In this document: positions 49,013 to 60,915 of the stretch, one piece after another
Layout of the letters: every line of letters begins with the position of its first letter
How positions within the stretch are numbered: the first letter of the stretch is position 1
Origin: Rhizobium oryzihabitans
Lineage (GTDB): Bacteria; Pseudomonadota; Alphaproteobacteria; Rhizobiales; Rhizobiaceae
Assembly: GCF_010669145.1 (NCBI RefSeq)
Contig: NZ_CP048632.1
Location: 62,001 to 126,000, forward strand
Reading direction: 5' to 3'
Length of the DNA: 64,000 nucleotides
Translations under genes and position numbers: made by a program
Notes under the pieces: generated by a model
Database searches by the model: none
Told to the model about the DNA's origin: nothing
The model's input: the letters and a program-made list of their open reading frames with translations, nothing else

Positions 49013-49300
49013 TCAGTGGAGGATGAACTCTCCTTTCAGCGCGCGCCATTCCTGCGCCGAGATCACCTGCCGGTGCACATAGCGGACGGAGTGCAACGGT
49101 CCGTCGAGCTTTTCCTGCCAGAATTTGAGGAAACCGTGCATTTCGGGGAAGTCCGGGGCGAGATCATAGTCCTGCCAGACATAGGTCTGCAGAACCAGCG
49201 GATGGTCCGGCATGCGATAGAAAATCTGGGCGGTGGTGAGGCCGTAGCCCCTCAGCATCATTTCCATGTCCTTGTTCATGACGGCGGTTCCCGTTTTCAT
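49013..49300 (-). CDS. Usg family protein
   Basis: 95 aa with the strongly conserved Usg pattern: DMEMMLRGYGLTTAQIFYRMPDHPLVLQTYVWQDYDLAPDFPEMHGFLKFWQEKLDGPLHSVRYVHRQ. Small alphaproteobacterial protein of unknown function, first noted near trp genes. Starts at 49318, 49300 and 49279 are all possible; none has a strong ribosome-binding site. Confidence 0.82.
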   Translation of the reverse strand: MKTGTAVMNKDMEMMLRGYGLTTAQIFYRMPDHPLVLQTYVWQDYDLAPDFPEMHGFLKFWQEKLDGPLHSVRYVHRQVISAQEWRALKGEFILH

Positions 49301-49456
49301 GATTGCCGATAACAGCATTGCCGCTGTATCTGATATGGGAACACGGGATGGTTAATCCAAGCTTGCCAAAGGCACGGACTGTCACAAAATAGTTATATTT
49401 TTCAAAATGTTGGCAGCCTTGCTTAGTGAGTGCTGCCAACTCTGCGCGATGGCGCG

Positions 49457-50287
49457 CTAGCGCTTGAGATGGCGCGTCAGGCGGGCTTCCAGCCATGCCC
49501 AGACGTGTCGGAGCGTCTCGACGATCGTCAGGTAGAAGATCGCGGCCCAGAGATAGGCCTGATAATCAAAGGTGCGGGAGAAGGCGTAACGCGTCTGTCC
49601 CATCAGGTCGAAGACCGTGACGATGGAGACCACCGCCGAGCCCTTGATCATCAGAATGATCTCGTTGCCATAGGGACGCAGCGCCACGATGAGCGCCTGC
49701 GGCAGGATGACCTTGCGCATGGTGATGAATTTCGAGAGGCCGAGCGAGGCGGCGCCCTCGTGCTGGCCTTGCGGCACGCTGCGGATCGCGCCACGCAGGA
49801 TTTCGGCCTGATAGGCGGCAGTGTTGAGGGTGAGCGACAGGAGGCCGCAATACCACGCCTCACGGAAGAACCACCACAGGCCGACGGTTTCCAGCCCCTG
49901 GCGGAAGCTGCCGAGGCCGTAATAGATCAGAAAGAGCTGCGCGAGCAGCGGCGTGCTGCGAAACACGTAGACATAGGCATAGGCCAGCGCGCCGAGGACG
50001 CGGTTTTCCGACATGCGGGCAAAGGCGATCGGCACCGAGAGAATGGCGCCGAGGATGATCGAACTGCCGACCAATGTGATGGTGGTGATGAGGCCGTCAA
50101 TGTAACGCGGCCCGTAACGCTCGAATTTCGCCCAGTCCCAGCCTTCGATCATGGCAAAGAGCAGCCCGGCAGCGAGCAGCAGCCAAAGCGTGATGACGGC
50201 AATACCGGCAATGCGCGAGATATTGAGCGGTTTGTCGACGGCAACCGGGGCAGGGCGCGGTGGAATGAGTTCCTGAACGTGGCTCAT
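49457..50287 (-). CDS. Polar amino-acid ABC transporter permease (HisM-like)
   Basis: 276 aa with five helices and the cytoplasmic EAA loop GAASLGLSKFITMRKVILPQALIVALRPYGNE. Belongs to the HisMQ/OccMQ family that imports basic amino acids and opines. Overlaps the partner permease by four bases (ATGA). No ATP-binding gene is adjacent. Confidence 0.93.
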   Translation of the reverse strand: MSHVQELIPPRPAPVAVDKPLNISRIAGIAVITLWLLLAAGLLFAMIEGWDWAKFERYGPRYIDGLITTITLVGSSIILGAILSVPIAFARMSENRVLGALAYAYVYVFRSTPLLAQLFLIYYGLGSFRQGLETVGLWWFFREAWYCGLLSLTLNTAAYQAEILRGAIRSVPQGQHEGAASLGLSKFITMRKVILPQALIVALRPYGNEIILMIKGSAVVSIVTVFDLMGQTRYAFSRTFDYQAYLWAAIFYLTIVETLRHVWAWLEARLTRHLKR

Positions 50288-51087
50288 CGGCTCGCCTCCG
50301 ATTTGCGTGACCAGCGATCGATGAAGCCGATCCCGATGGAGGAGAGAAGTGCGAGGATAAGATAGAGCAGACAGGCGATACCGTAAAAGAAGAAGGCTTC
50401 CTTGCTGACACGGGCGGCGATGCCGGTCTGGCGCACGATATCGGCAAGGCCGATGATCGAGACATAGGAGGTGTCTTTCAGCAGGATGACCCAGAGATTG
50501 GTCATGCCGGGCAGGGCGATCCTGACCAACTGCGGAATGATGATGAGCACCATGGTGCGGCCACGCGAAAGGCCGAGTGCGTGGCCTGCCTCATATTGCC
50601 CCTTTGGGATGGCCTTGAAGGCGGATAGCAGCACTTCGGAGGCATAAGACGAAAACACCACGGAAAGCGCGATCATGCCCGCCACGAAGGCGTTGATCTC
50701 GACGGGGCCGGTGATGCCGACATAACCCGCGACCGATTGCAGCAATATCTGGATGCCGTAATAGACGATGAAGAGCGTCAGGAGTTCCGGCAGGCCGCGA
50801 AAGATGGTGGTGTAGATACCGGCCGCGAGCCTGAGCGATTTTTCCTCGGATTGCGCTGCGAGCGCGATGAGGAAACCGATCAGCAGCCCGACGGGCAGCG
50901 TGGCAAGCGCCAGGGTTATGGTGACCTTGACGCCGAAGGCGATTTCGTCGCCCCAGCCGGCATCGCCGCAGGCGACAAGGGTGCCGTTTCCGAAAAGCGA
51001 GAAGAGACCGACCGGTCCGCAGAAGGGATCGAGAAGTGTCGAGACATAGGTCCAGAACGCACCTATGGCGGAAAATGCTCCGCTCAT
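50284..51087 (-). CDS. Polar amino-acid ABC transporter permease (HisQ-like)
   Basis: 267 aa, five helices, EAA loop GHALGLSRGRTMVLIIIPQLVRIALPGMTN. Forms the heterodimeric channel with the HisM-like permease, to which it is translationally coupled. Located 113 bases downstream of the binding-protein gene. Confidence 0.93.
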   Translation of the reverse strand: MSGAFSAIGAFWTYVSTLLDPFCGPVGLFSLFGNGTLVACGDAGWGDEIAFGVKVTITLALATLPVGLLIGFLIALAAQSEEKSLRLAAGIYTTIFRGLPELLTLFIVYYGIQILLQSVAGYVGITGPVEINAFVAGMIALSVVFSSYASEVLLSAFKAIPKGQYEAGHALGLSRGRTMVLIIIPQLVRIALPGMTNLWVILLKDTSYVSIIGLADIVRQTGIAARVSKEAFFFYGIACLLYLILALLSSIGIGFIDRWSRKSEASR

Positions 51088-51200
51088 GCCAGTTTTCCCC
51101 CGCGGTCTTAAGCCGCCGTGATTGTTATGGTTACGTTTTCAAACAAAAATGGCGGAAGGGCAAGCCTTCCGCCACGAGATTTCAACAAGCACTGTGCCTG

Positions 51201-51974
51201 TTACTGGCCGTAAACGTCGAAATCGAAGTATTTTTTGTTGATTTCCTGATATTTGCCGTTGGCGCGGATGCCGGCGATGGCGGCGGTAAACTTGTCGGCA
51301 AGCGCCGTGTCACCCTTGCGCACGGCAACGCCCGCGCCATTGCCGTTGATCTCGACATCCACCGGAAGCGGCGTCAGGATCTTGCAGCAGGCGCCGGCAT
51401 CCGTCTTCAGCCATTCCGAAAGGACGACGATATCGTCGATGACGGCGTCGATGCGGCCGTTGGCGATATCGAGCTTATATTCGTCCGCGGTCGGATACAT
51501 TTTCAGGTCGGAACCCGGAAAATGCTTTTCGGCATAGTTGGAGTGGGTGGTGGAGCCCTGGGCGCCGAGCGACTTGCCCTTGAGATCGTCGACCGACTTG
51601 ATCGGCGAATCCTTCGGCACGGCGATTGCCGGCGGGGTGTTGTAATATTTCTTGGAGAAGTCGACCTTCTCGAGACGCTCGGGCGTGATCGACATGGACG
51701 CGATGATGGCATCGAACTTCTTGGCCTGCAGGGCCGGAATAATGCCGTCCCAGTCATTGGTGACGAAGGTGCACTCGGCCTTCATCTCGACACAGAGCGC
51801 CTTGGCGATGTCGATGTCGAAGCCGGTCAGCGTGCCGTCGGCCTCAAGATTGTTGAAAGGCGGGTAGGCGCCTTCGGTGCCGATGACGATCTTGTCCTGC
51901 GCGAGGGCAGCACCTGAAAACAGCGAGATGGCGGCAATCGATACGGCTGCGAGCAGACGGGTGGAAATAGGCAT
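51201..51974 (-). CDS. Periplasmic lysine/arginine/ornithine-type binding protein
   Basis: 257 aa. Signal peptide MPISTRLLAAVSIAAISLFSGAALA, then the ArgT/HisJ fold: IVIGTEGAYPPFNNLEADGTLTGFDIDIAKALC, MSITPERLEKVDFSKKYYNTPPAIAVPKDS and KKYFDFDVYGQ. Likely ligand: a basic amino acid. First gene of a three-gene importer operon that lacks its own ATPase. Confidence 0.93.
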   Translation of the reverse strand: MPISTRLLAAVSIAAISLFSGAALAQDKIVIGTEGAYPPFNNLEADGTLTGFDIDIAKALCVEMKAECTFVTNDWDGIIPALQAKKFDAIIASMSITPERLEKVDFSKKYYNTPPAIAVPKDSPIKSVDDLKGKSLGAQGSTTHSNYAEKHFPGSDLKMYPTADEYKLDIANGRIDAVIDDIVVLSEWLKTDAGACCKILTPLPVDVEINGNGAGVAVRKGDTALADKFTAAIAGIRANGKYQEINKKYFDFDVYGQ

Positions 51975-52320
51975 TTCGATCCTCTCTTTTGGTCGTTCAT
52001 CCGCAGTCTGTTGTTTTTTTCAGTGCGGACGCCTTGAGCGCCAGGCGCAACAGAATGGCTTTCACCCTTCGTGGCCTTCGGCGTGGCTCAGATTATTCAT
52101 CCGGTTGGTCAAAAAATGCAACTGCAATATTAGCCAGCGCGATTTGGCCGCGGCGCCATCACGAAAACGCCTTGATCTGTTCATTTCCAGTACAGAAGGC
52201 TTTGGTCATCATGGGAACCGAAGCCTGTGCAAGGCGTTGACCAGCGCCTGCACGCGCAGCCGGATTAAAACATGTCGCGACATAAGCGATGTATAACGAT
52301 TGGCAGATGAGGAAGCACCG
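51975..52320. other. Divergent promoter region between binding protein and OmpA genes
   Basis: 346 bases, no gene. It contains a perfect 12-bp palindrome ATGTCGCGACAT at 52272-52283 and a TATAAC hexamer at 52292-52297 just before the OmpA-family gene, which may be an operator and -10 box. Nothing else is recognisable. Confidence 0.45.
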
Positions 52321-54594
52321 ATGCTGAAGAAGAACACATTGCTGACGGGGGTGGTTTTCCCCCTCATGTCGCTGGCGATCGCGGTGGAACCGGCCGCCGC
52401 CGGTTTTGCCGGGGCCGCGCGGGCGCAGGCGCAGATGCCGCAATCGCAGACTCATGAGTCTGCGGCTCCGATGATATTGGCTCAGGCGCAACCGGAGGAA
52501 CAGAACCCGGAAGAGGAGCTGCGAAAGAAGCGCCAGCAGGCCGAAGAGGCGCAGCCGCAGGCCGAACCTCCAAAGCAGGAACAGGCGCCGGAAGCACCAC
52601 GCGAACGGCCGCCCGAGCCCAAGCAGGAGGCAGCCCCCGCCGAGCCGCGTCCTGAACCTCAACGGGAACCGCAGCGCGAAGCTCAGCCGGAACCCCAGCG
52701 CGAGCCTCAGCAGCAGCGCGAGGCCCGCCCCGAGCCTGCGCCTGCCGAGCAGCCGCAGGAGCGCCCACGCCGTCCCGAACGTGCGCAGGAGCCCCAGGGT
52801 GGAGGCGAGCAGCAGCCGGCACGCCAGCGGGAGGCCGCACCTGAAGCAGCACCGGCCGAACAGCAGCCAAAGGAACGTCCGCGCAAACCCGAACGGGCAG
52901 AGCAGCCTGCGGGCGAGGGCGAACAGCGTCCGCGCAAGGAACGCGCGAAGGAGCCGGCTGCCGAACAGCCCGCCGCACGTCCGGAAAATGCCGAACAGCC
53001 GGCCAAGCCCCGCGAGCCGGCAGCCGAGAAAAAGCCGCAGGTAGAGGAAAAGGCCCCGGAACAGAAATCGGAACCGGCTGAAAAGGCTGTTCCGGAGAAA
53101 AAGCCGGCCGCGCCGGAACCCGCTGCGAAGGAAGCGCCTGTACCCACCGAAGCGCCCACGCCTGCGCGACCGCCGGCTCCCGAGGCGCAGCCCAATCCTG
53201 CTCCCGGTCAGCAGCCTTCCGAAAAGCCGCCGGTAGAAGGCCAGGGTAAAGCCGAGCCCGCAGCACCGCTGCCAGGCACGCCGACGCCTCCGCCCCCAAG
53301 TGGCGCCACAACCGGACAGGCGCCTGCCGGCGAACCGGTTCCCAATCAGGTCGCCATTCCGCAGACGGAAGCGCCTGCGTCGACCAAGGAGGAACTGGAC
53401 AAGGCCAAGGCGATCGCCAAGGATCCGTCCAAGACCGCTGACACGGTCATCCTGCCCGTCGACAAGGGTGCAGCGGTCCTTGATAGCGACAAGGAAGTGG
53501 AACGGTCCGGCAACCGTCAGACCCGTGAGGAACGCCGTCGTGAACGCGAACAGGCCGGTGATGTGAAAGTGCCGACCTCTGACGCCGAAGCGCAGCGCGC
53601 CGGTGCCGGCGAAGGCAAGGCCCCGCCGCCGCCCGTGAAGATGGAAGCGATCACCTCCCAGCAGGGCGAGCGCATCGACCGCCGTCCGCAATATGAGCGG
53701 CCGGAAGGCGTGCGCGAATGGCAGCCGCGTGAAGGCCGTCCACGTGACCGGGACCGCGACGCGCCGATCATCCTGCAATTCGGCGACCGCGTCGTTGTAC
53801 GCGGCGACGATAACCAGCGCTTCATCCGCGATGGCGGCGAGCCTTATTATGAGCGCCTGCCGGGCGGCCGTGTCCGCGAGACGGTGGAGCGCCGTGATGG
53901 CACGCAGGTCGTAACGATCCGCAACCGTTATGGCGACGTCATTCAGCGTTCGCGCATCGACGACCGGGGCCGGGAATATGTACTGTTCTATGCGCCCGAT
54001 CTGATGGATGATCCCGACCGCGACTACGTCTATCGCGATCCGGGCCTCGACCTGCCGCCGATGCGCCTGCGCATCCCCGTGCGTGACTACATCATCGACA
54101 CGTCGAGCGATCCTGACCGCGACTATTACCGCTTCCTGGAGCAGCCGCCGGTCGAGCCGGTGGAGCGTGTCTACTCGCTGGATGAAGTGCGCTACTCGGC
54201 CCGTATCCGCGACAAGGTGCGCCGTATCGACCTCGATACGATCACCTTCGCCACCGGCAGCGCCGAAATTCCGATGGCGCAGGCACGTTCGCTGCGCAAG
54301 GTGGCGGATGCGATCAACAAGGCGCTGGAGAAAAACCCGGGCGAAACCTTCCTCATCGAAGGCCATACCGATGCCGTCGGTTCGGATGAAAGCAACCTCG
54401 TGCTTTCCGACGAACGCGCCGCATCAGTCGCCAATGTGCTGACCGATGTCTACGGCATTCCGCCGGAAAACCTGGCGACGCAGGGTTATGGCGAGCGTTA
54501 CCTGAAGGTTCAGACGCTCGGCCCGGAACAGCAGAACCGCCGCGTCACCATCCGCCGCGTGACACCGCTGGTGAAGCCGGTCGCCCAGAACTGA
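52321..54594 (+). CDS. OmpA-family outer-membrane/peptidoglycan protein with a long proline/glutamate-rich region
   Basis: 757 aa. Signal-like N-terminus (MLKKNTLLTGVVFPLMSLAIAVEP, then AAAG). Residues about 60-400 are a low-complexity Pro/Glu/Gln/Ala/Arg region able to span the periplasm. A basic middle part (repeated GDVIQRSRIDDRGREYVLFYAPDLMDD-like DRDY motifs) leads to the OmpA C-terminal domain (residues 640-750): ITFATGSAEI, IEGHTDAVGSDESNLVLSDERAASV and YGERYLKVQT, which binds peptidoglycan. GAGGAAG supports the start at 52321; seven codons upstream are open but unlikely. Confidence 0.9.
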   Translation: MLKKNTLLTGVVFPLMSLAIAVEPAAAGFAGAARAQAQMPQSQTHESAAPMILAQAQPEEQNPEEELRKKRQQAEEAQPQAEPPKQEQAPEAPRERPPEPKQEAAPAEPRPEPQREPQREAQPEPQREPQQQREARPEPAPAEQPQERPRRPERAQEPQGGGEQQPARQREAAPEAAPAEQQPKERPRKPERAEQPAGEGEQRPRKERAKEPAAEQPAARPENAEQPAKPREPAAEKKPQVEEKAPEQKSEPAEKAVPEKKPAAPEPAAKEAPVPTEAPTPARPPAPEAQPNPAPGQQPSEKPPVEGQGKAEPAAPLPGTPTPPPPSGATTGQAPAGEPVPNQVAIPQTEAPASTKEELDKAKAIAKDPSKTADTVILPVDKGAAVLDSDKEVERSGNRQTREERRREREQAGDVKVPTSDAEAQRAGAGEGKAPPPPVKMEAITSQQGERIDRRPQYERPEGVREWQPREGRPRDRDRDAPIILQFGDRVVVRGDDNQRFIRDGGEPYYERLPGGRVRETVERRDGTQVVTIRNRYGDVIQRSRIDDRGREYVLFYAPDLMDDPDRDYVYRDPGLDLPPMRLRIPVRDYIIDTSSDPDRDYYRFLEQPPVEPVERVYSLDEVRYSARIRDKVRRIDLDTITFATGSAEIPMAQARSLRKVADAINKALEKNPGETFLIEGHTDAVGSDESNLVLSDERAASVANVLTDVYGIPPENLATQGYGERYLKVQTLGPEQQNRRVTIRRVTPLVKPVAQN

Positions 54595-54613
54595 TCGGGT
54601 TCAGGTGAAAAAC

Positions 54614-54650
54614 AAAGGCCCGGAAAGCGCAAGCTCTCCGGGCCTTTTTG
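54614..54650 (+). terminator. Terminator after the OmpA-family gene
   Basis: AAAGGCCCGGA pairs exactly with TCCGGGCCTTT (11 bp), with an inner AGC-gcaa-GCT GNRA hairpin, then TTG. Strong Rho-independent terminator. Confidence 0.85.
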
Positions 54651-54681
54651 TTGTTTTTGACGAGCCTTTCCAGCAACTCGG

Positions 54682-54711
54682 CGTCATCCTCGGGCTTGAC
54701 CCGAGGATGAC
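54682..54711. repeat. Intergenic palindromic repeat, family A (half copy)
   Basis: CGTCATCCTCGGGCTTGACC then CGAGGATGAC: a single hairpin of the same sequence as one arm of the repeat at 34085-34158, between the OmpA terminator and psuG. Confidence 0.75.
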
Positions 54712-54720
54712 TGAGAAGAC

Positions 54721-55644
54721 TCAGTTCAGCGCCACTGCGATCTCTGCCGCAAGCTGGGCATTGTTGCGCACCAGCGCAATATTGGTCTCGAGGCTGCGGC
54801 CATCCGTCAGGCGGAAGATATCGCCGAGCAGATAGGGCGTGACCGCCTTGCCAGTGACCTCGTCGCGCTCGGCGTGGGAGATGGCGCGGTTGATGTAGAT
54901 TTCCATTTCCTCGCGCGGAATTTCGTCTTCTTCCGGCACGGGATTGGCCACCAGCATGCCGCCATCGATGCCCAGCTGCTCGCGGGTCACCTGGAAATTG
55001 GCGATAGCCGCCGGGCTGTTGAGTGACAGCGGGCTCGGCAGGCCGGAGGAACGCGACCAGAAGGCCGGGAATTCTTCCGAACCGAAGGTGACGACCGGTA
55101 CGCCGTTGGTTTCGAGAACTTCCAGTGTCTTCGGAATATCCAGAATGGCCTTGGCGCCGGCGCAGACGACGATCACGCCGGTTTTCGCAAGCTCGGTCAG
55201 ATCGGCGGAAATATCGAAGGTCTCTTCCGCGCCCTTGTGCACACCGCCGATGCCGCCGGTGGCGAAAACGCGGATGCCGGCACGGGCGGCGGCGATCATG
55301 GTGGCAGCCACGGTGGTGGCGCCGGTGCGGCGCTCGGCAATCGCGAAGGCGATATCGGCGCGCGAAACCTTCATGGCATCGGTGGTCTTTGCGAGCGCCT
55401 CAAGCTGGTCCTTCTCGAGGCCGATATGCAGGGTGCCGTGAATGACGGCGATGGTTGCCGGAACAGCACCCTGATCGCGGATGATCTGCTCGACGCTTTC
55501 GGCCATCTCGATATTGCCGGGATAGGGCATGCCATGGGTGATGATGGTCGATTCGAGCGCCACGATCGGTGCGCCGCGCTGCTTGGCGGCGGCAACCTCT
55601 TGCGAATAGACGATGGGCAGGAGCGGGGAGATGGGGCGGGTCAT
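54721..55644 (-). CDS. psuG: Pseudouridine-5'-phosphate glycosidase
   Basis: 307 aa. Splits pseudouridine 5'-phosphate into uracil and ribose 5-phosphate. Motifs: VALESTIITHGMPYPGN (start), GATTVAATMIAAARAGIRVFATGGIGGVHKGAEETFDISADL and VCAGAKAILDIPKTLEVLETNGV, and NPVPEEDEIPREEMEI. It lies 29 bases after psuK; the two form a pseudouridine-catabolism operon. Confidence 0.96.
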   Translation of the reverse strand: MTRPISPLLPIVYSQEVAAAKQRGAPIVALESTIITHGMPYPGNIEMAESVEQIIRDQGAVPATIAVIHGTLHIGLEKDQLEALAKTTDAMKVSRADIAFAIAERRTGATTVAATMIAAARAGIRVFATGGIGGVHKGAEETFDISADLTELAKTGVIVVCAGAKAILDIPKTLEVLETNGVPVVTFGSEEFPAFWSRSSGLPSPLSLNSPAAIANFQVTREQLGIDGGMLVANPVPEEDEIPREEMEIYINRAISHAERDEVTGKAVTPYLLGDIFRLTDGRSLETNIALVRNNAQLAAEIAVALN

Positions 55645-55673
55645 TCTGTCTGTTCCAGGTTCTTAAAACGGGT

Positions 55674-56615
55674 TCATGCCAGCATTTCGGCCTCGGGGAC
55701 AAGCCCCAACATGGCCTCGACACTGTCTTTTGATAGGTCTTGGGCGGTGGCGAAGGGCGATTGCACCGTGATGGCGGCTGCCGCGGCACCCAGCCGCAAT
55801 GCTTGTGCGATGGTGTTGCCCTCGGCGATCGCCGCGAGATAACCGGAGGCCATGGCGTCTCCCGCACCCGTCACGTCCTTTACCTCGCGGATGAGCGGCG
55901 GGTGGAGAATTGCTGTTTCCGTCGCATTGAAGGCCACGACCTCGCTTGCACCACGGGTGACGACGCCGCCGGCAAGCCCCGCCTTGCGCAGGATCTCCGG
56001 CCAGTCGCGCACATTTGCTGTCGTTTGCCCGGTCAGGGCGCGGGCCTCCGCCTCATTCATGAAGAGCATGTCGATATCGGCGAGCGCGCCTTTCAGCTTC
56101 ACTGCCTTGGCGGGCGAAATTGCGATGGCCGCAAGCGGCTTTTCGCAGGCGCGGGCAACGAGACCGAGCGCCGTCAGCGTATCTTCGGGCAGATTGGCGT
56201 CGCAGAGGAGAAGATCGCTCGCGGTAATCGCTTCACGCACCGCGCGAACTTTAAGGCGGCGCGGGGAAAACAGCCGGTAAAGATCCATATCGGCAAGCGC
56301 GATGACGAGATTGCCGTCGCGTTCCATAATGGCGGTGTAGCTCGGCGTGCGACGGTCGAGGAAGGTGAAGGGCGTATCTTCCACGCCCGCCTGTCTTGCG
56401 GCTTCCGCCACGGCTTCGCCGGTGACGTCGCCGCCGCGCGGGGCGATGATGCGGACCTGAAAACCGAGCCGGGAGAGATTGCGGGCCGCATTGAAACCGC
56501 CGCCGCCGGCCTCTTCCATCCACGAGCCGGGATTGCTGGCGCCGGGCGCTGTTTCCGCCTCGATCATGCCGCGCCGGTCTATGTGCGCGCCGCCCAGAAC
56601 GAGTATTTTCTTCAC
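55674..56615 (-). CDS. psuK: Pseudouridine kinase (PfkB family)
   Basis: 313 aa PfkB sugar kinase. It begins MKKILVLGGAHIDRRGMIEAET; the N-terminal signature GGGGFNAARNLSRLG-type segment is EEAGGGGFNAARNLSRLGFQ, and the C-terminal phosphate/anion-hole signature is DVTGAGDAMASGYLAAIAEG. Function as pseudouridine kinase is inferred from its operon with psuG. Confidence 0.92.
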   Translation of the reverse strand: MKKILVLGGAHIDRRGMIEAETAPGASNPGSWMEEAGGGGFNAARNLSRLGFQVRIIAPRGGDVTGEAVAEAARQAGVEDTPFTFLDRRTPSYTAIMERDGNLVIALADMDLYRLFSPRRLKVRAVREAITASDLLLCDANLPEDTLTALGLVARACEKPLAAIAISPAKAVKLKGALADIDMLFMNEAEARALTGQTTANVRDWPEILRKAGLAGGVVTRGASEVVAFNATETAILHPPLIREVKDVTGAGDAMASGYLAAIAEGNTIAQALRLGAAAAAITVQSPFATAQDLSKDSVEAMLGLVPEAEMLA

Positions 56616-56787
56616 GCTTGCGTTTCCCTCTCTGGCGGATGGAAAGACCGGACGATTCGGCCTAAAATGGTGTCTTCCTGACCTCGCATCCGGTTTGCGG
56701 CGATGGGCCGCGCACGGAAAAACGAAAGCAGAACAAACGACTTATCCCTATTTGTTTTCAATATGCTGGCTCAGCCTTGCGGAATGA

Positions 56788-56802
56788 GAACAAATAGAGT
56801 AC
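56788..56802 (+). promoter_or_regulatory. LexA (SOS) operator of recA
   Basis: GAAC-AAATAGA-GTAC, exactly the GAAC-N7-GTAC operator defined for rhizobial recA, 60 bases before the recA ATG. Predicts repression by LexA and induction by DNA damage. Confidence 0.85.
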
Positions 56803-56861
56803 ATACCAATTCCATACTGCTTCATTGCCTGTGCGGCTTCAATAACCTAAAGGTGGTTCGG

Positions 56862-57953
56862 ATGGCACAAAATTCTTTGCGTCTCGTAGAGGATAAATCG
56901 GTGGATAAAAGCAAGGCACTGGAAGCGGCGCTCTCCCAGATCGAACGGTCGTTCGGCAAGGGATCGATCATGAAGCTCGGTTCCAATGAAAACGTGGTTG
57001 AAGTGGAGACCGTTTCGACGGGTTCGCTCAGCCTGGATATTGCGCTCGGTATCGGCGGCCTGCCGAAGGGGCGTATCGTTGAGATTTACGGTCCGGAAAG
57101 CTCCGGTAAAACCACGCTCGCGTTGCAGACGATTGCGGAAGCCCAGAAGAAGGGCGGTATCTGCGCCTTCGTGGATGCCGAGCATGCGCTCGACCCGGTC
57201 TATGCCCGCAAGCTTGGTGTGGATTTGCAGAACCTCCTGATCTCGCAGCCGGATACGGGCGAGCAGGCCCTCGAAATCACCGATACGCTGGTGCGTTCCG
57301 GTGCTGTCGACATTCTGGTCGTGGACTCGGTTGCGGCGCTGACCCCGCGGGCCGAAATCGAAGGTGAAATGGGCGACAGCCTGCCGGGTCTTCAAGCGCG
57401 CTTGATGAGCCAGGCGCTGCGCAAGCTGACGGCCTCGATCTCCAAGTCGAAGTGCATGGTGATCTTCATCAACCAGATCCGCATGAAGATCGGCGTCATG
57501 TTCGGTTCGCCGGAAACGACGACGGGCGGCAACGCGCTGAAGTTTTACGCTTCCGTGCGCCTCGACATTCGCCGCATCGGCGCCGTCAAGGAACGCGAAG
57601 AGGTTGTTGGCAACCAGACCCGCGTGAAGGTCGTCAAGAACAAGATGGCGCCGCCCTTCAAGCAGGTGGAATTCGACATCATGTATGGCGAAGGCGTTTC
57701 CAAGACCGGCGAGCTTGTCGATCTCGGCGTCAAGGCCGGCATCGTCGAGAAATCCGGTGCCTGGTTCTCCTATAACAGTCAGCGTCTGGGGCAGGGGCGT
57801 GAAAACGCCAAGACCTTCCTGCGCGACAATCCGGAAACGGCAAATGAGATCGAACTGGCATTGCGCCAGAATGCCGGTCTGATCGCCGACCGCTTCCTGC
57901 AGAATGGCGGCCCGGACGCCGGCGAAGGCGACGACGGCAGCGACGAAGGCTGA
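56862..57953 (+). CDS. recA: Recombinase A
   Basis: 363 aa, the size expected for rhizobial RecA. Walker [16 protein letters not shown], Walker [21 protein letters not shown], loop L2 region [32 protein letters not shown]; acidic C-terminal tail. Pairs homologous DNA and activates LexA cleavage. Start at [17 protein letters not shown] is the conserved one; the reading frame is open upstream through the operator. Confidence 0.98.
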   Translation: MAQNSLRLVEDKSVDKSKALEAALSQIERSFGKGSIMKLGSNENVVEVETVSTGSLSLDIALGIGGLPKGRIVEIYGPESSGKTTLALQTIAEAQKKGGICAFVDAEHALDPVYARKLGVDLQNLLISQPDTGEQALEITDTLVRSGAVDILVVDSVAALTPRAEIEGEMGDSLPGLQARLMSQALRKLTASISKSKCMVIFINQIRMKIGVMFGSPETTTGGNALKFYASVRLDIRRIGAVKEREEVVGNQTRVKVVKNKMAPPFKQVEFDIMYGEGVSKTGELVDLGVKAGIVEKSGAWFSYNSQRLGQGRENAKTFLRDNPETANEIELALRQNAGLIADRFLQNGGPDAGEGDDGSDEG

Positions 57954-58012
57954 TGCATTTTGCGAAGGTCCGGGCATCTCCGTCCGGAGACTTCGCCGAA
58001 CTTGTATAGATC

Positions 58013-58053
58013 AAAAGGGGCCGTGCGATTTTTCTTCGCGTGGCCCTTTTTCT
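58013..58053 (+). terminator. Terminator after recA
   Basis: AAAAGGGGCC and GGCCCTTTTT form a stem with a bulged G around a long loop, followed by TC and T-rich sequence. Probable Rho-independent terminator between recA and alaS. Confidence 0.6.
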
Positions 58054-58184
58054 TTGCCTATATGTCTTGCTTCGCCTCCATGGCTGGACAGGGCAGGATG
58101 CGAACGATAAAAGCCAGTGATTTTGCAATAGAGCCATCGTTTCCGATGGCGGTGATGGACTCCAGCTGTGAGCGGTGTGTGGGC

Positions 58185-60848
<2,664 letters not shown>

Positions 60849-60864
60849 TCTGGAAGAATTGAAG

Positions 60865-60889
60865 AGGCGGGGTTTTGCCCCGCCTTTTT
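60865..60889 (+). terminator. Terminator after alaS
   Basis: AGGCGGGG, loop TTTTG, CCCCGCCT then TTTT: strong Rho-independent terminator 17 bases after the alaS stop. Confidence 0.85.
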
Positions 60890-60915
60890 ATTCTGGATGG
60901 TCCGGAAGGAATGCG

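Noticed and set aside
52159..54366. 735-codon open frame opposite the OmpA-family gene
   Set aside because: Low-complexity Arg/Leu/Phe/Gly sequence produced by reading the Pro/Glu-rich repeats backwards.
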